Below are positions 52,543 through 54,026 of a stretch of DNA of 54,026 nucleotides, piece by piece. The notes under the pieces are model-generated. The model searched no databases and was not told the DNA's origin. It saw only the letters and a program-made list of their open reading frames with translations. Within the stretch, counting starts at the first letter, position 1; every line of letters begins with the position of its first letter. Origin of the DNA: Chamaesiphon sp. 336R_metabinner_41 (GTDB taxonomy: Bacteria > Cyanobacteriota > Cyanobacteriia > Cyanobacteriales > Chamaesiphonaceae). Made by a program: the position numbers and the translations under genes. The DNA is taken from positions 1-54,026 of the forward strand of contig JANYDE010000045.1 of assembly GCA_025359915.1 (NCBI GenBank), given 5' to 3'.

Positions 52543-53931
52543 TTGTATTTATCTATTCCTCTCAAAAATCGAACTGGCTCAGAAATATTCGATCGATTAT
52601 TTAGACATGAGAGCATTGCAACTTTATTAGAAAGTCCAGTCAATAATTCTGTCCAATCTGAATTGACACGGTATTCAATTTGTGCTGGATCACCTCAAAT
52701 TATTCACCAGCAACCACAGATTTTCACTCCAGCAGTCGGACATATTTTAGATTGTTTACGCGGCTTATTATCGACTGCAACTAATCAAGAAACATCAGAT
52801 TTACCAGCACATCTGCCCTTTACAGGTGGCTGGTTGGGCTGGTTAGGTTACGAACTCGCATGGGAAATAGAACAACTACCCGATCGTCAACTAGATCCCT
52901 TACCATTTCCGGTCGCTTATTGGTATGCTCCTGATACTTTTGCTATTTTAGATCACTGGGAACAAGTATTATATTTGTCAGCATCAACAACCGCCAAATT
53001 AGATAATTTAATCATCAAATTAGAGAATAATCTGCCATCTGAGCTAGCAATAGATGCTGACATTCCGATTTCGCAAGTACCCTCTACTTCATTAGATCTA
53101 GGCGAAGACAATCTGCGGTTTTTTACTTCTGAAGCTGAATACCGACAGGCAATTCTCCAGGCACAACAATATATTCAAGCAGGGGATATTTTTCAAGCTA
53201 ATTTATCCCTCCGGTTTACCACCCAAACCAATCTTGAGAGTTGGCAAATCTATCAAAGATTGCAACAAATTAACCCTTCTCCGTTTGCCAGTTATTGGCA
53301 AACTCCTTGGGGCGCGATGATTAGTTGCTCTCCCGAACGACTAGTTCAATTGCAACAACAGCAAGCTACAACTCGCCCGATCGCCGGGACGAGAAAACGC
53401 GGTCAAAATCAAGCGCAAGATGCACAATTAGCCGAAGAATTATTGACGAATGATAAAGAAATTGCCGAGCATATTATGCTAGTCGATCTCGAACGTAACG
53501 ATCTCGGGCGTGTCTGTCGCTGGGGAAGTGTCCAAGTCGATGAATTACTATCGATCGAGCGATATAGTCATGTCATGCATCTAGTCAGTAATGTTACAGG
53601 AGAATTGGCTCCTCAGTTTGACTCGATCGATCTAATTCGCGCCATGTTTCCTGGCGGAACGATCACCGGATGCCCTAAAGTGAGATGTATGGAAATTATC
53701 GCCAAACTAGAGCCTTTGCCCCGCAATCTCTTTTATGGTTCCTGCGGTTATCTGGACCAGCGCGGTCATCTAGATTTGAATATTTTGATTCGGACATTGC
53801 TGTATCATGAAGGCACAGTATGGGGACAAGTCGGTGCAGGTATTGTCGCTGATAGTCATCCTCAACAGGAGTGGCGAGAATCTCTTCAGAAAGCTGCTGC
53901 TCAAATCACCGCACTGGGTATTATAAATTAG
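52543..53931 (+). CDS. pabB: Aminodeoxychorismate synthase component I (PabB-like)
   Basis: PabB makes 4-amino-4-deoxychorismate for folate. The 462-residue protein has the N-terminal domain (RTGSEIFDRLF, GGWLGWLGYELAWEIE) and the chorismate-binding domain: YIQAGDIFQANLSLRF, MISCSPERLVQL, RPIAGTRKRG, DNDKE-type LTNDKEIAEHIMLVDLERNDLGRVC, MFPGGTITGCPKVRCMEII, and YGSCGYLDQRGHLDLNILIRTL. PIAGT rather than an anthranilate-synthase pattern favours PabB. The only canonical start near the N-terminus is TTG, directly beside a foldback element. The frame stays open through that element to a stop at 52393-52395. Confidence 0.88.
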   Translation: MYLSIPLKNRTGSEIFDRLFRHESIATLLESPVNNSVQSELTRYSICAGSPQIIHQQPQIFTPAVGHILDCLRGLLSTATNQETSDLPAHLPFTGGWLGWLGYELAWEIEQLPDRQLDPLPFPVAYWYAPDTFAILDHWEQVLYLSASTTAKLDNLIIKLENNLPSELAIDADIPISQVPSTSLDLGEDNLRFFTSEAEYRQAILQAQQYIQAGDIFQANLSLRFTTQTNLESWQIYQRLQQINPSPFASYWQTPWGAMISCSPERLVQLQQQQATTRPIAGTRKRGQNQAQDAQLAEELLTNDKEIAEHIMLVDLERNDLGRVCRWGSVQVDELLSIERYSHVMHLVSNVTGELAPQFDSIDLIRAMFPGGTITGCPKVRCMEIIAKLEPLPRNLFYGSCGYLDQRGHLDLNILIRTLLYHEGTVWGQVGAGIVADSHPQQEWRESLQKAAAQITALGIIN

Positions 53932-53938
53932 GGGTTAA

Positions 53939-54022
53939 GCTTTAGGCTTTAGGCTTTAGGCTTTAGGCTTTAGGCTTTAGGCTTTAGGCTTTAGGCTTTA
54001 GGCTTTAGGCTTTAGGCTTTAG
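53939..54022. repeat. Heptanucleotide array GCTTTAG x12
   Basis: Twelve perfect copies of GCTTTAG (84 bases), starting seven bases after the pabB stop codon. It is the same repeat as at 38343-38377, in another phase, and is the longest array in the window. Confidence 0.98.
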
Positions 54023-54026
54023 CAAA

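Noticed and set aside
53939-54022. CRISPR-like or telomere-like array
   Set aside because: The units are contiguous heptamers without spacers and no cas genes are present. TTTAGGC/TTTAGGG resembles eukaryotic telomeres only by sequence.

Overview
The window reads as ordinary chromosomal DNA of a cyanobacterium. The support is: a class II fructose-1,6/sedoheptulose-1,7-bisphosphatase (glpX type), glutamyl-tRNA reductase of the C5 tetrapyrrole pathway, a Tic22-family protein, a lone CofG (deazaflavin chromophore), a plant-type [2Fe-2S] ferredoxin, large WD40/STAND and GAF-kinase proteins, very frequent CGATCG words, and many short heptanucleotide repeat arrays between genes. A Chamaesiphon-like genome is only a guess from word usage. 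No rRNA, CRISPR array, prophage or insertion sequence with a transposase was seen.

Layout. 0.2-2.8 kb: leuB, a small unknown ORF, prepilin peptidase. 2.8-9.8 kb: a 1246-residue NB-ARC/WD40 STAND protein, murD, a metallopeptidase-like/VWA protein, and moaE on the minus strand. 9.8-13.2 kb: tRNA-Ser(GCT), obg (-), cofG (+), dapB (-). 13.2-17.1 kb: feoAB behind a good promoter, then rplJ-rplL behind an L10-type attenuator leader. 17.2-24.7 kb: a large unknown membrane-anchored protein, an exopolysaccharide sugar transferase (-), an Orn/Lys/Arg decarboxylase-type enzyme (-), ferredoxin (-), a trypsin-like protease (+) and rpsD (+). 24.8-28.5 kb, all minus: a coupled pair of tiny genes (DUF6888/DUF6887-like; the first is below the usual ORF cut-off), moaA, a VOC protein, a pirin and cysK. 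28.6-34.1 kb: ispF, a TPR protein, an unknown gene, prmC-tic22 (-), tRNA-Asn(GTT) (-), a small membrane protein, pyrE (-). 34.4-41.1 kb: a small exported protein, recQ (-), a hicB-hicA toxin-antitoxin pair (-), a membrane protein (-), hemA (-), glpX (-). 41.4-54.0 kb: a CAP/DUF4114 protein, a RlaP-type nucleotidyltransferase (-), a histidine kinase plus AarF-like kinase pair, a repeat-rich probable surface protein (-), a family 3 glycosidase (-), a CbiQ/EcfT-type transporter subunit and pabB.

The genes are mostly single transcription units of core metabolism and information processing. Convincing operons are feoA-feoB, rplJ-rplL, tic22-prmC, hicB-hicA, the DUF6888-DUF6887 pair and the histidine kinase-AarF pair.

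The most distinctive content is short repetitive DNA. Heptanucleotide arrays occur near many genes, supply the last codons and stop codons of moaE, recQ and the VOC gene, and sit against the start of two others. A foldback element of about 150 bp ends 3 bases before the pabB start codon. A 51-bp repeat is inserted in frame into a WD40 blade of the STAND protein. I did not find a clearly new multi-gene system. The best candidates for follow-up are the STAND protein with its neighbouring VWA gene, the tiny coupled gene pair, and the repeat-gene junctions.
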